Positions 8,039 through 16,039 of a stretch of DNA of 64,000 nt are shown here, piece by piece. The notes below the pieces were generated by a model. That model was not told the origin of the DNA. It made no database searches and saw nothing but the letters and a program-made list of their open reading frames with translations. The number at the start of each line of letters is the position of its first letter. Positions within the stretch are counted from its first letter, which is position 1. Source of the DNA: DAOVRL01 sp023128595 (GTDB lineage: Bacteria > Planctomycetota > Phycisphaerae > Sedimentisphaerales > Anaerobacaceae). The position numbers and the translations under genes are program-made. The stretch lies in the NCBI GenBank assembly GCA_030628155.1, contig DAOVRL010000001.1, positions 18,647 to 82,646 on the forward strand. Reading direction: 5' to 3'.

Positions 8039-8968
8039 CTAAGGATTCTTTGCAAGTCTGAAGAATTCTGATCCCGAGTGGGTTGACGTCGGCTTGTCTT
8101 GATAAACAAAGTCGATATCGAGCCGGTAGCCTTTTTTGTACTTTTCGTTTAACACTTCAACCGTATGCTCAGTAGTGCCTTCGGCAATATTGCTTGTTGA
8201 GGTATTGACCATATTTACCTGTACCGCGCTGGCACATAGCCTTTGGAAATAGAGGAAGCGGGGTAGTCGGTCTTTGTGGTTTTGACACCAGCGGCAGTTC
8301 CAGGATTCGAGGGTGTTAGGGCTGAAGAAATAGCCGAAGGACTTGAGGGTCGTTCGCGTTGAGGCCACTTTTCCCAGGGCCTTCATTAAAACAGAACGCG
8401 GAGAGAACAGCTTTTTGGCCAACGGGTTACTGTTCATAGTGCCGTTGATTATCTTCTTGACGAGCGCGGTTGTATAAATCGTAGCGCAAAGCTCAAACGG
8501 ATATCGCGAATCAGGCGTCTGCCCGTCCTTCCAGCTCAAGCGGTGGACCTTCTGCCCGGCGATACTCAGGTCGGTTATGACATCGCCACCGGCCTTTAGA
8601 AACTCAAGGCCGAACCTCATTGCAAATCCGAAGATGTCTTCGCTGTGTTCGTCGAACGTCTTATCTATCACGTCAATATCCACGGAGTCAAAAAATACAA
8701 CATCGTCGATGCCAAACAAGATGTATTTTGTTTCGACCAGGCCCAGAACCCGGAGGAAGTCACTATGGAAATCCGTCTCTCTTATTACTATGCAATTGGA
8801 GAACTTTCGGCAGAGCTGCTCATATTCGGCGTCAAAGAGCTCAACTTTATAAATGAGGTACGTTTGAATAAGCTCAGAGGGGAAGGACCTGTACAGGCTC
8901 TCGAGATATGCGTGCAACTGCAAAGGGCGATTTTTGGTGAACACGATGTTGCTTATCATCTTATTCAT
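8039..8968 (-). CDS. Glycosyltransferase-like protein (GT-A-like, family uncertain)
   Basis: 309 residues. The start SNIVFTKNRPLQLHAYLES resembles the first strand and helix of GT-A transferases. ETKYILFGIDDVVFFDSVDI puts two adjacent Asp residues where the DxD metal site is expected, near residue 90. The rest (GRTLSWKDGQ-like, ESWNCRWCQNHKDRLPRF) is not a pattern I can assign to a CAZy family. No signal peptide or membrane segment. A broken copy of its first ~60 residues lies at 5739-5915. Located between the DUF5989 gene and a GT2 gene on the same strand, so likely part of the same glycan operon. Role as a transferase is a fold-level inference. Confidence 0.6.
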   Translation of the reverse strand: MNKMISNIVFTKNRPLQLHAYLESLYRSFPSELIQTYLIYKVELFDAEYEQLCRKFSNCIVIRETDFHSDFLRVLGLVETKYILFGIDDVVFFDSVDIDVIDKTFDEHSEDIFGFAMRFGLEFLKAGGDVITDLSIAGQKVHRLSWKDGQTPDSRYPFELCATIYTTALVKKIINGTMNSNPLAKKLFSPRSVLMKALGKVASTRTTLKSFGYFFSPNTLESWNCRWCQNHKDRLPRFLYFQRLCASAVQVNMVNTSTSNIAEGTTEHTVEVLNEKYKKGYRLDIDFVYQDKPTSTHSGSEFFRLAKNP

Positions 8969-9037
8969 ATCTGAAAGGCATCCGTGGTAGGGCTTATGCT
9001 TTTTCTGGGCCGCGCCCCAATAGTATGTGAGCCGTGC

Positions 9038-9196
9038 TTAGAAGATGGTGTAGAGCCAGGGAGAGAGCGCGGAGCCTTCGGCAAAGACTATGAGTGCTCC
9101 AAGCACCAACAAGGAGACAATTATCGGTATCAGCCACCACTTCTTGCGGACCTTCAGGAACTGCCAGAATTCCAATATTATTGACAATTTGCTCAC
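9038..9196 (-). CDS. DUF5989 family small membrane protein
   Basis: A 52-residue gene that starts at a GTG (complement of 9194-9196) and ends at a TAA at 9038. The protein begins (V)SKLSIILEFWQFLKVRKK, continues into one hydrophobic helix (LIPIIVSLLVLGALIVFA) and ends EGSALSPWLYTIF. This EFWxFLxxRKKWWLxP...SAL.P..YT.F pattern is what I know as DUF5989. It follows the carbamoyltransferase and SxtJ genes, the usual neighbourhood of this family. It is thought to be a single-pass inner-membrane partner of the carbamoyltransferase/SxtJ pair, but its function is undescribed. A longer overlapping frame (8994-9485) in another register is a shadow. Confidence 0.8.
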   Translation of the reverse strand: MSKLSIILEFWQFLKVRKKWWLIPIIVSLLVLGALIVFAEGSALSPWLYTIF

Positions 9197-9268
9197 TGTT
9201 ATTTCCAAAAACTTTCTGTACGCTCTTGAGGCAAGTATATATCAGGCACCTGGCGGGGTCAAGGCCCA

Positions 9269-9688
9269 TCAGAATTGTTTGGTATAATCGGGCTTCTGAG
9301 AATCGTCGGTGGGCCTGGGGAGCCAGTAAGTTTCGGATGAATTGCTGTCGAATTTGATATTGAGCAAGTCTTTGCGCAGCAGGCGGAGCAGCAGGGCCGT
9401 GGGTGTCAAGACGAGAAAGAATAGGATGATCAGGATCAATCGGGTCATAAACCAGCCCATTATGATCGCTAACGTCATCCAGCATTTATGAATGGGCTTG
9501 AGCACGACCGGTGCGAGCAGACCCAAAAGGACAAACAAGGCCGAGGCCGCGAAGAAATACCAGTAGAAATCTTTTTGGCGCCATAGAAGAAACGCCCCGA
9601 TGAGCGCTAATGGGACGGCCATCGCCCATGCGAACTTCCTTAGCTCGCGGACGCTGCTTTTGATATTTCTGATTTCTTCGATTATCAT
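9269..9688 (-). CDS. SxtJ family membrane protein
   Basis: 139 residues with at least three hydrophobic segments: AMAVPLALIGAFLL, YWYFFAASALFVLLGLL and TRLILIILFFLVLTP, then a soluble tail ending LPRPTDDSQKPDYTKQF. Between them lies PIHKCWMTLAIIMGWFMTR. This is the SxtJ pattern: small membrane proteins found beside O-carbamoyltransferases in many bacteria, named from the saxitoxin cluster. It sits 9 bases after the carbamoyltransferase gene and before the DUF5989 gene, the order usually seen. Function is not established; a role as membrane anchor or partner of the carbamoyltransferase is an inference from this constant linkage. Confidence 0.75.
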   Translation of the reverse strand: MIIEEIRNIKSSVRELRKFAWAMAVPLALIGAFLLWRQKDFYWYFFAASALFVLLGLLAPVVLKPIHKCWMTLAIIMGWFMTRLILIILFFLVLTPTALLLRLLRKDLLNIKFDSNSSETYWLPRPTDDSQKPDYTKQF

Positions 9689-9697
9689 CGGGCCTTG

Positions 9698-11515
9698 TTA
9701 GTCCAAATCGAATTGGCTGCGCCAATCGATGTCATGTTCCAGGGGCTTCTGGTCATTCTTATCGAGGAGAAAGCTGCCCATAATCAGGTAATCCATATTT
9801 GTTCTCATAAAGCATTTGTAGGCGTCGTCGGGTGTGCAAACGATAGGCTCGCCGCGGACGTTAAACGACGTGTTTATAATCACAGGGCAGCCGTACTTCT
9901 CGTCAAACTTCGACAACATTTTGTGATACAGAGGGTTCGTTTGGCGATTTACAGTCTGGACACGGGCGGAGTAATCGACGTGGGTAACCGCGGGAATATC
10001 GGAACGGACGACGTGAAGCTTGTCCAGGCCAAAGAGTTTCTGCTCCTGGTCGCTCATCTGCCGGCGGATTCGGCTCTTCACCGGCGCCACGAGCAGCATA
10101 TAGGGGCTTTCGGTCTCGATCTCGAAGAATTCGGAGGCCTTTTCCTGCAATACGGACGGCGCAAACGGGCGGAAGCTCTCCCTGAATTTTATCTTGAGGT
10201 TCATCAGCTCCTGCATTTCGGGCGAGCGTGCATCGCCGATAATAGAGCGTGACCCTAAGGCCCTGGGTCCAAATTCCATCGGCCCCTCGAACCAGCCGAC
10301 AACTTTCTGCTCTGCGATCAGGTCGGCAATTTTTTCGGGAATTTCCTCCGCGCTCAGCCTGGTATAGGGTATGTCACTGCTTTTGAGGTAATCGAGAATA
10401 TCATTATCCTTGAAGTCCGGTCCGAGGTATGAGCCTCGCTGGAAGTCTGTTTCGTTGTCGGCGAGTCTCTTATTTTCAAGATACTGATACCATGTGAATA
10501 ATGCAGCCCCGAGCGCCCCGCCGGCATCGCCCGCGGCGGGCTGAATCCAGATATTCTCGAAAGGTCCCTCGCGCAGGATTCTGCCGTTGCCGACGCAATT
10601 CAAGGCGACGCCGCCGGCAAGGCAGAGGTTTTTCAGGCCGGTAACTTTGTGAATGTGCCGGGTCATACACAGCATGACTTCTTCGGTTACATCCTGCACG
10701 GAGCGGGCCAGGTCCATATCGCGCTGTCTCAGCAGGGATTCGCGCTTTCGGGGAGGACCACCGAAGAGTTTATGGAACTTTCTGTTGGTCATAGTAAGAC
10801 CGGCGCAATAATCGAAGTATTTCATATTGAGTTTGAATGAGCCGTCTTCCTTAACGTCTATCAGCTCATTCAGAATCAGGTCCTTGTATTTGGGCCGGCC
10901 GTAAGGGGCCAATCCCATGACCTTGTATTCGCCGAAATTGACCCTGAATCCTGTGTAATATGTAAAGGCCGAGTAGAGCAGGCCGAGGGAGTGCGGAAAG
11001 TGAATCTCGGCGAGAATAGCGATATTGTTGTCTTTACCGGTTCCGTAGCTGGCGGTGGTCCACTCGCCGACACCGTCTATCGTTAGAAAAGCGGCCTGTT
11101 CAAACGGCGAGGGGAAGAAGGCCGAGGCGGCGTGCGATTCGTGATGCTCCGGAAATATGATCCGGCCGGTAAAGCCAAGCTCTTTGGAAATCAGATCTTT
11201 CATCCAGAGTTTCTGCTTTATCCAGAGGGGGATGGCCTTTATGAACGACCTGATTCCGAGCGGGGCAAAGGCAAGATACGTCTCGAGGATACGCTCGAAT
11301 TTGATGAACGGCTTGTCGTAGAAAGCAACGTAGTCCAAATCGCCGGCCTGCAAGCCGGCGCTTCGCAGACAATAATTGACGGCGTTTTTGGGGAAGGAGA
11401 AATCGTGCTTTTTTCGCGTGAACCGCTCTTCCTGGGCGGCGCTGAGTATATTGCCGTCCCGGACCAAACAGGCAGCACTATCGTGATAAAATGCAGAAAT
11501 ACCCAATATATCCAT
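9698..11515 (-). CDS. Carbamoyltransferase (NodU/CmcH family)
   Basis: 605 residues, the usual length. The N-terminal domain has ILGISAFYHDSAACLVRDG, AAQEERFTRKKHD, EHHESHAASAFFPSPF and FLTIDGVGEWTTASYG, covering the metal and carbamoyl-adenylate site of the Kae1-like fold. The C-terminal domain has GPMEFGPRALGSRSIIGD and KFRESFRPFAPSVL, the carbamoyl-phosphate end (Carbam_trans_C). The enzyme transfers a carbamoyl group from carbamoyl phosphate, via ATP, to a hydroxyl on its acceptor; in this glycan locus the acceptor is probably a sugar (inference). ATG start at MDILGISAF. A sigma70-type promoter lies at 11580-11608. SxtJ and DUF5989 follow. Confidence 0.9.
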   Translation of the reverse strand: MDILGISAFYHDSAACLVRDGNILSAAQEERFTRKKHDFSFPKNAVNYCLRSAGLQAGDLDYVAFYDKPFIKFERILETYLAFAPLGIRSFIKAIPLWIKQKLWMKDLISKELGFTGRIIFPEHHESHAASAFFPSPFEQAAFLTIDGVGEWTTASYGTGKDNNIAILAEIHFPHSLGLLYSAFTYYTGFRVNFGEYKVMGLAPYGRPKYKDLILNELIDVKEDGSFKLNMKYFDYCAGLTMTNRKFHKLFGGPPRKRESLLRQRDMDLARSVQDVTEEVMLCMTRHIHKVTGLKNLCLAGGVALNCVGNGRILREGPFENIWIQPAAGDAGGALGAALFTWYQYLENKRLADNETDFQRGSYLGPDFKDNDILDYLKSSDIPYTRLSAEEIPEKIADLIAEQKVVGWFEGPMEFGPRALGSRSIIGDARSPEMQELMNLKIKFRESFRPFAPSVLQEKASEFFEIETESPYMLLVAPVKSRIRRQMSDQEQKLFGLDKLHVVRSDIPAVTHVDYSARVQTVNRQTNPLYHKMLSKFDEKYGCPVIINTSFNVRGEPIVCTPDDAYKCFMRTNMDYLIMGSFLLDKNDQKPLEHDIDWRSQFDLD

Positions 11516-11579
11516 ATACGGCTTTCCGACCGAAACAGACCTTCGGAGTTTGGGCGCACTGATGAGGCCACCCGGCTAA

Positions 11580-11608
11580 AGTATATGCGATGCCATATCG
11601 CGCATCAA
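11580..11608 (-). promoter_or_regulatory. Predicted sigma70-type promoter of the carbamoyltransferase genes
   Basis: On the minus strand TTGATG (complement of 11603-11608), a 17-base spacer and TATACT (complement of 11580-11585) give a good -35/-10 pair. Transcription would start near 11573, some 58 bases before the carbamoyltransferase ATG. It lies in the 139-base gap after the GT2 gene, so it could give the carbamoylation genes their own transcript inside a longer operon. Confidence 0.5.
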
Positions 11609-11654
11609 GCCAAAGTTGAATGGGATATCCTACACTATTTCATAAATAGCGCGA

Positions 11655-12485
11655 CTATGAAAAGAATTGATTTTGGTCGAGCGAATCATCGGCGAGGACG
11701 CTTTGGATTGCGGGAGAGGACATTGCTTTTCGCACATATCGACGATATTTTTTTACGGTTCTTGTTCGCAGGGCAAACTCCTGCGGGTTGACCACCTGAG
11801 TTGCGTGGGCGAGATGTATGACATATCGGTGCATCACAGAGGACGGCAGCTCGACCGTTTTGCAGCCGCGGTCAACCAGGTCGAAGTACAGCTTTTTTCC
11901 GCTGCCGAGGCCTTTTTCCTCCTCCGTAAGGAATGACAGATTTTCTTTGAGCAGGGTCTGCGTTCGGTAAAGACAGCATATCGTGCGGTTATAGTAGCGG
12001 TACTTGCCGGTTGGGTCCGGCTCTCGAAGAAGCTTTCGCTTGAATGTTCGCAGGTCGGTTGCCTTTTTGAGAAGGATGCGCCATTTTGCCTGCAGCTCGA
12101 TTTTGCCTGAGCCGACACAGGCGATGTCTTCCTTTTGGCCGAAGTAGCCGACCAGGTCTGTCAGCCAGTTGTCCCGATGGACAAAAACGTCCGAGTGCAT
12201 TGAGACGAAGAATTCGGTGCTGCAGCTCCGCAAGCCCAGCTCCAAAGCTGCACTGTGGGAACGGCTGCCGCTCAGATCGTTTTTTGTCCGGCGCTCCAGC
12301 AGGCGAATCCATTTGAGGGATTTGAGGTATTCCAGAGACTCGTCCCGTGAATTGTTATCGACGACGATGACCTCGTAGGGGTAATTTGTGAACCTGCGGA
12401 TGCAGCGCAGACAAAGGCGGGTGAGGTCCAGTGTTCTGTAATTGGCTATACATATAGTCGCTTTGCCTTTGACGAGGTCTGACAT
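11655..12485 (-). CDS. GT2 family glycosyltransferase
   Basis: Start placed at MSDLVKGKATIC (276 residues); AGGAAAA lies about 12 bases upstream, while the longer frame to 12572 runs back over rmlB with no homology. GT-A features: ATICIANYRTLDLTRLCLRC, EVIVVDNNSRDESLEYL, RSHSAALELGLR and FFVSMHSDVFVHRDNWL, in which S-D-V takes the DxD position. The C-terminal part is typical of rhamnosyltransferase-like GT2 proteins (inference). It begins 20 bases after rmlB ends, so it is probably in the rml operon and may use the dTDP-sugar made by that pathway. Cytoplasmic, membrane-associated. Confidence 0.8.
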   Translation of the reverse strand: MSDLVKGKATICIANYRTLDLTRLCLRCIRRFTNYPYEVIVVDNNSRDESLEYLKSLKWIRLLERRTKNDLSGSRSHSAALELGLRSCSTEFFVSMHSDVFVHRDNWLTDLVGYFGQKEDIACVGSGKIELQAKWRILLKKATDLRTFKRKLLREPDPTGKYRYYNRTICCLYRTQTLLKENLSFLTEEEKGLGSGKKLYFDLVDRGCKTVELPSSVMHRYVIHLAHATQVVNPQEFALRTRTVKKYRRYVRKAMSSPAIQSVLADDSLDQNQFFS

Positions 12486-12505
12486 TGACGAGGCTTTTCC
12501 TTTCG

Positions 12506-13519
12506 TTAACGGTCTTTGTACATCTGCTCGTAGTACTTCTGGTAGTCGCCGGAGACGACGCTGCCGAGCCAATCCTGGTTATTGATGTACCAATCTATCG
12601 TTCTATTGATACCTTCCTCGAAGCTCAGCGACGGCTGCCAGGCGAGGTCAGTAATTATCTTGTCGGCGTCAATAGCGTATCGCCTGTCGTGTCCGGGCCT
12701 GTCTTTGACGTGCTTTATCAATGATTTTGGCTTGTCCAGTCGCTTTAGTATCAGGTCGATGACGTCCAGATTTGCCTTTTCGCTGCAGCCTCCGATGTTG
12801 TAGATTTCACCGGGCGGCGCTTTTTGGAGAACCCGCCATACAGCAGTGCAGTGGTCATAGACGTAGAGCCAATCCCGCACGTAGAGGCCGTCGCCATAGA
12901 CAGGCAGCTCCTTGTCGTTGAGGGCGTTGTTAATCATCAGGGGGATCAATTTCTCAGGGAACTGATACGGGCCGTAGTTGTTGGAGCACCTGGTGATGTT
13001 GTATTTGACGCCCCAAGTATGGCCGAAGGCCTCGACCAGATGGTCGGCGGCGGCCTTGCTCGCTGAATAGGGCGAATTCGGGCTCAGCGGCGTTTGTTCG
13101 GTGAATTTCCCTTCGGGACCCAGCTCGCCATAAACTTCATCCGTGGAGACCTGGATGAAGCGCTCGAGGTCCTTGTCGCGAGCGGCCTCGAGCAGGGTCA
13201 GCGTGCCGGTCACATTGGTCTCTATGAATATCTTCGCCCCTGTAATAGAGCGATCCACGTGGCTTTCGGCAGCGAAATTGATGATCGTATCTATGCGGTG
13301 CTCGTCGATGATTTGTTCAACGAGCCGCCCATCGCAGATATCGCCCTTGATGAATTTGTGATTGGAGTGGTCGAGGAAGCCGGCGAGGTTCTCAAGGTTG
13401 CCGGCGTAAGTTAGCTTGTCGAGATTGGCAATAAAGACCTCGGGATGCTCGGCAAGCACCATTCGCACGAAGTTGCTTCCGATGAATCCTGCGCCGCCTG
13501 TGACGAGTATTCTACTCAT
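12506..13519 (-). CDS. rfbB: dTDP-glucose 4,6-dehydratase
   Basis: 337 residues, normal for RmlB/RfbB. An extended SDR: NAD-binding ILVTGGAGFIGSNFVRM at the N-terminus, NFAAESHVDRSI, the VSTDEVYGELG segment carrying the catalytic Thr-Asp-Glu triad, and the Tyr-x-x-x-Lys site PYSASKAAADHLV. Later come TRCSNNYGPYQFPEKLIP and VRDWLYVYDHC, diagnostic for this enzyme. It converts dTDP-glucose to dTDP-4-keto-6-deoxyglucose in the cytoplasm. Its start overlaps the rmlD stop by 4 bases (ATGA), so translation is likely coupled. Part of the rmlA-rmlD-rmlB run behind the promoter at 15115-15143. Confidence 0.96.
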   Translation of the reverse strand: MSRILVTGGAGFIGSNFVRMVLAEHPEVFIANLDKLTYAGNLENLAGFLDHSNHKFIKGDICDGRLVEQIIDEHRIDTIINFAAESHVDRSITGAKIFIETNVTGTLTLLEAARDKDLERFIQVSTDEVYGELGPEGKFTEQTPLSPNSPYSASKAAADHLVEAFGHTWGVKYNITRCSNNYGPYQFPEKLIPLMINNALNDKELPVYGDGLYVRDWLYVYDHCTAVWRVLQKAPPGEIYNIGGCSEKANLDVIDLILKRLDKPKSLIKHVKDRPGHDRRYAIDADKIITDLAWQPSLSFEEGINRTIDWYINNQDWLGSVVSGDYQKYYEQMYKDR

Positions 13520-14358
13520 AAAAGCCTCAGAAAATGTTCCAATGGGACTTGCCAGGGCTCGATGGGCTCGTCAAGCAGGGTCTTTATCTTGCTGCAATCA
13601 AACCTGCTGTTTAACGGCCTCCGGGCCGGGCTTCCAAAATCACTGGTTTTGCAAGGCAACAGGCTAACATCCATAGAGAGCTTGTCAAACATAAACTTCG
13701 CCATTTCATATCGGCTGACGAAGCCTTCGCTTGCGAAGTGAAACAGGCCCCGCGGCTTTTTTCGCAAGAGCAAGCAGAGGGCTTTGGCGACCTCGGTTGT
13801 GGCGGTCGGTGAGCCTATCTGGTCGTCAACGACCTTCATGGGTTGGCCGGATTTTGCACGCCGGGTGAGCTTTGTTGGAAAGTTGGTGCCGACAGAGCCG
13901 TAGGTCCACTCGACACGGACGATGCAGTGGGCACAATCGGTCTCGGCCAGGAGCCGCTCGCCCGCCAGTTTCGTTTTGCCGTATTCATTTATCGGGTTGG
14001 GAGCATCGGTCTCAACGTAAGGGCCATCCGAGCGGCCGTCGAATACGAAGTCGGTACTGATGTGCAGGATCCATTTATCGGCCTGCTTTGCAAAGTCACC
14101 GAGCCGCCCTACCGCTGCCGCGTTGACCTGGTAAGCAAGCTCAGCTTCGCCCTCGGCGCCATCTACATCGGTGTAGGCGGCGCAATTGACAATTATCTCA
14201 GCAGAGTCAACGGCTTGTTTTAATTGTTCGGGATTGGTTATGTCGAACTCCGGCAGGTCAAATACGCCGACAGCCAAACCCTGCTGCTCGCACATTTTCG
14301 CCAAGTCCGTGCCGAGCATTCCCCTGCCGCCGAGAATTGCTATTGTTTCTTTGGTCAT
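13516..14358 (-). CDS. rfbD: dTDP-4-dehydrorhamnose reductase
   Basis: 280 residues, usual for RmlD. NADPH-binding IAILGGRGMLGTDLAKMC, then DITNPEQLKQAVDSAEIIVNCAAYTDVD cut by short turns, the catalytic NEYGKTKLAGERLL (Tyr-x-x-x-Lys) and RVEWTYGSVGTNFPTKLTR. The enzyme reduces dTDP-4-keto-L-rhamnose (or a related 4-keto sugar) to the dTDP-6-deoxyhexose. It overlaps rmlA upstream and rmlB downstream by 4 bases each. No rmlC epimerase is in the window, so the L-configured product depends on an epimerase elsewhere, or the locus makes a D-sugar. Confidence 0.92.
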   Translation of the reverse strand: MTKETIAILGGRGMLGTDLAKMCEQQGLAVGVFDLPEFDITNPEQLKQAVDSAEIIVNCAAYTDVDGAEGEAELAYQVNAAAVGRLGDFAKQADKWILHISTDFVFDGRSDGPYVETDAPNPINEYGKTKLAGERLLAETDCAHCIVRVEWTYGSVGTNFPTKLTRRAKSGQPMKVVDDQIGSPTATTEVAKALCLLLRKKPRGLFHFASEGFVSRYEMAKFMFDKLSMDVSLLPCKTSDFGSPARRPLNSRFDCSKIKTLLDEPIEPWQVPLEHFLRLL

Positions 14359-15080
14359 TGCGGAGGCTCATTTGCAACGAGCTCATTAGCCCGATTGAGC
14401 GATTCGAACGTTCCAGCATCGGACCACCAGCCTTCGAGAACGTCATAAGCCAATTCGCCTCTGGCAATATAAGCTTCGTTGACGTGGGTAATTTCGAGCT
14501 CGCCGCGGGCTGATGGTCTGAGGGTGCGTATGATCTCGAAGACGGCGGCATCGTAGAAATATATGCCCGTCACGGCGTAATCCGACTTTGGCTCTTCGGG
14601 TTTTTCCTCGATACCGATGACTTTGCCGCCGGCAAGCTCCGCGACGCCGAATCGCCGAGGGTCGGGCACCTGCTTTAGGAGGACTCTGGCGCCCTGTTCT
14701 TGGGCGATGAACTTGTCGGCATAGCTCTTGAGGCCGGCCTGAAAGATATTGTCGCCAAGGATGACCGCCACCGGATGGGCCGCTGCGAAGTTCTCTGCCA
14801 GGGCCAGGGCCTGGGCGATGCCGCCGGCCTCGTCCTGGACTTTGTACGTGAACCGGCAGCCGAACCCTTTCCCTGAACCTAACAGGCTGACGACGTCGCC
14901 CATGTGCTCGACACCGGTAACGATGAGGACCTCCTCAATTCCGGCCGAAATAAGCTTTTCAATGGGGTAATAGATCATCGGCTTTTGCCCGATGGGCAAC
15001 AGATGCTTGTTTGTGACCTTGGTCAGCGGTAAAAGTCGCGAGCCCGTCCCGCCGGCAAGGACAACGCCTCGTAAATCCAT
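14355..15080 (-). CDS. rfbA: Glucose-1-phosphate thymidylyltransferase (short form)
   Basis: 241 residues: the nucleotidyltransferase signature MDLRGVVLAGGTGSRLLPLT at the very N-terminus, then KHLLPIGQKPMIYYPIEKLI, VILGDNIF with the metal-binding Asp, DPRRFGVAEL, IEEKPEEPKSDYAVTGIYFY and GWWSDAGTFESLNRA. It joins glucose-1-phosphate to dTTP to give dTDP-glucose. The protein is about 50 residues shorter than the ~290-residue E. coli type and matches the short form common in archaea and many bacteria. AAGGAG stands a few bases before the ATG. First gene of the rml operon, directly behind the promoter at 15115-15143. Confidence 0.92.
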   Translation of the reverse strand: MDLRGVVLAGGTGSRLLPLTKVTNKHLLPIGQKPMIYYPIEKLISAGIEEVLIVTGVEHMGDVVSLLGSGKGFGCRFTYKVQDEAGGIAQALALAENFAAAHPVAVILGDNIFQAGLKSYADKFIAQEQGARVLLKQVPDPRRFGVAELAGGKVIGIEEKPEEPKSDYAVTGIYFYDAAVFEIIRTLRPSARGELEITHVNEAYIARGELAYDVLEGWWSDAGTFESLNRANELVANEPPQ

Positions 15081-15114
15081 AATCTTCTCCTTGCGAGCTT
15101 ATTAGAATTGACGA

Positions 15115-15143
15115 ATTGTAAAGCCTGCCGGTGCCGCTGTCAA
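15115..15143 (-). promoter_or_regulatory. Predicted sigma70-type promoter of the rml operon
   Basis: On the minus strand a perfect TTGACA (complement of 15138-15143), a 17-base spacer and TACAAT (complement of 15115-15120). Transcription would begin near 15107, leaving a leader of about 27 bases that contains the AAGGAG ribosome site of rmlA. This is among the best promoter matches in the window and marks the head of the glycan locus. Confidence 0.65.
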
Positions 15144-15243
15144 CCTCAGATTGTGGGATATTACCCTACAGGGCGGGATGTCCGGCTTGGGCCGGTAGCG
15201 GTAACGGGGCAAGGCAGTCGGTGAAAGTCTCACACTGCCACCT

Positions 15244-16023
15244 TTAGGTAATCGCCTTTGTTGCTCCGGTTGTGAAGCCGCCATCTACGAGGATTATCTG
15301 GCCGGTAATGTAGACCGAAGCGTCGGATGCGAGGAAGACGACCGCGCCGTCGAGGTCGTTCGGCTTACCCGGCCGGTTGAGGGGGATGCGGCCTGTGATG
15401 TAATTCACCCATTCCTTGTTCTCATAAAGGACCGCATTCTGGGCGGTTTTGAACCAGCCCGGGGCAAGGACGTTAGCCGTTATTCCATATTTGCCCCATT
15501 CGGCGGCCAGGCTTCGGGTCATTTGGAGGACGCCGCCGCGACTGGCCGTATAGGGAGCGATTCCCTCCATGCCAAAGACGCACGTGCAGGAGCCGACGTT
15601 GATTATTCTGCCGTACCCGCGTTTTATCATCTCCTTGCCGACGGCCTTAGCGCAGAAGAAACTGCCCTTGAGATTGGTGTTTAGCACGGTGTCCCAGTCC
15701 TGCCAGGAGAATTCGGTGACGGGGTTTCGGATGTTCAGGCCCGCGTTGTTAACGAGGATGTCGATTTTGCCGTATTCGGCCATGGCCGTTTGAACCATGC
15801 TCTCAATGTCGCTTTGCGAGAGCACGTCTAATTGAACGGGCAGGGCCTTTCTGCCCAAGGCCTCAATTTCTTCCTTAAACTCAGTCAGGCTCGATAGTTT
15901 CCGGCTTGTGATCACCAGATCCGCGCCGGCCCCGGCAAGTGCCCTACCGAAATACTGCCCCAGCCCCCTGCTCGTCCCCGTCACTATCGCTACTTTCCCG
16001 GTAAGATCAAATAAGTCCTGCAT
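15244..16023 (-). CDS. SDR family oxidoreductase (gluconate 5-dehydrogenase-like)
   Basis: Start placed at MQDLFDLTGKVAIV (259 residues), because 26 residues of the longer frame precede the first SDR strand and overlap the dehydrogenase gene. Cofactor loop TGTSRGLGQYF, NNAGLNIRNP and INVGSC (catalytic Ser region) are in order. The active-site segment reads APYTASRGGVL: Tyr is kept but the usual Lys four residues on is Arg, a conservative change seen in some SDRs. PGWFKTAQNAV and ILVDGGFTTG end the fold. It probably interconverts a sugar or sugar acid with its 16-base upstream neighbour, the zinc dehydrogenase. Substrate unknown. Confidence 0.8.
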   Translation of the reverse strand: MQDLFDLTGKVAIVTGTSRGLGQYFGRALAGAGADLVITSRKLSSLTEFKEEIEALGRKALPVQLDVLSQSDIESMVQTAMAEYGKIDILVNNAGLNIRNPVTEFSWQDWDTVLNTNLKGSFFCAKAVGKEMIKRGYGRIINVGSCTCVFGMEGIAPYTASRGGVLQMTRSLAAEWGKYGITANVLAPGWFKTAQNAVLYENKEWVNYITGRIPLNRPGKPNDLDGAVVFLASDASVYITGQIILVDGGFTTGATKAIT

Positions 16024-16039
16024 CTTGACCAACCTCAAC

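Noticed and set aside
7972..8109. 46-residue N-terminal extension of the GT2 gene
   Set aside because: Overlaps the neighbouring gene, lacks homology, and a GTG with a good ribosome site marks the GT-A start.
8994..9485. 163-residue minus-strand frame over the SxtJ and DUF5989 genes
   Set aside because: Out of register with two recognised families; no homology and no start signal.
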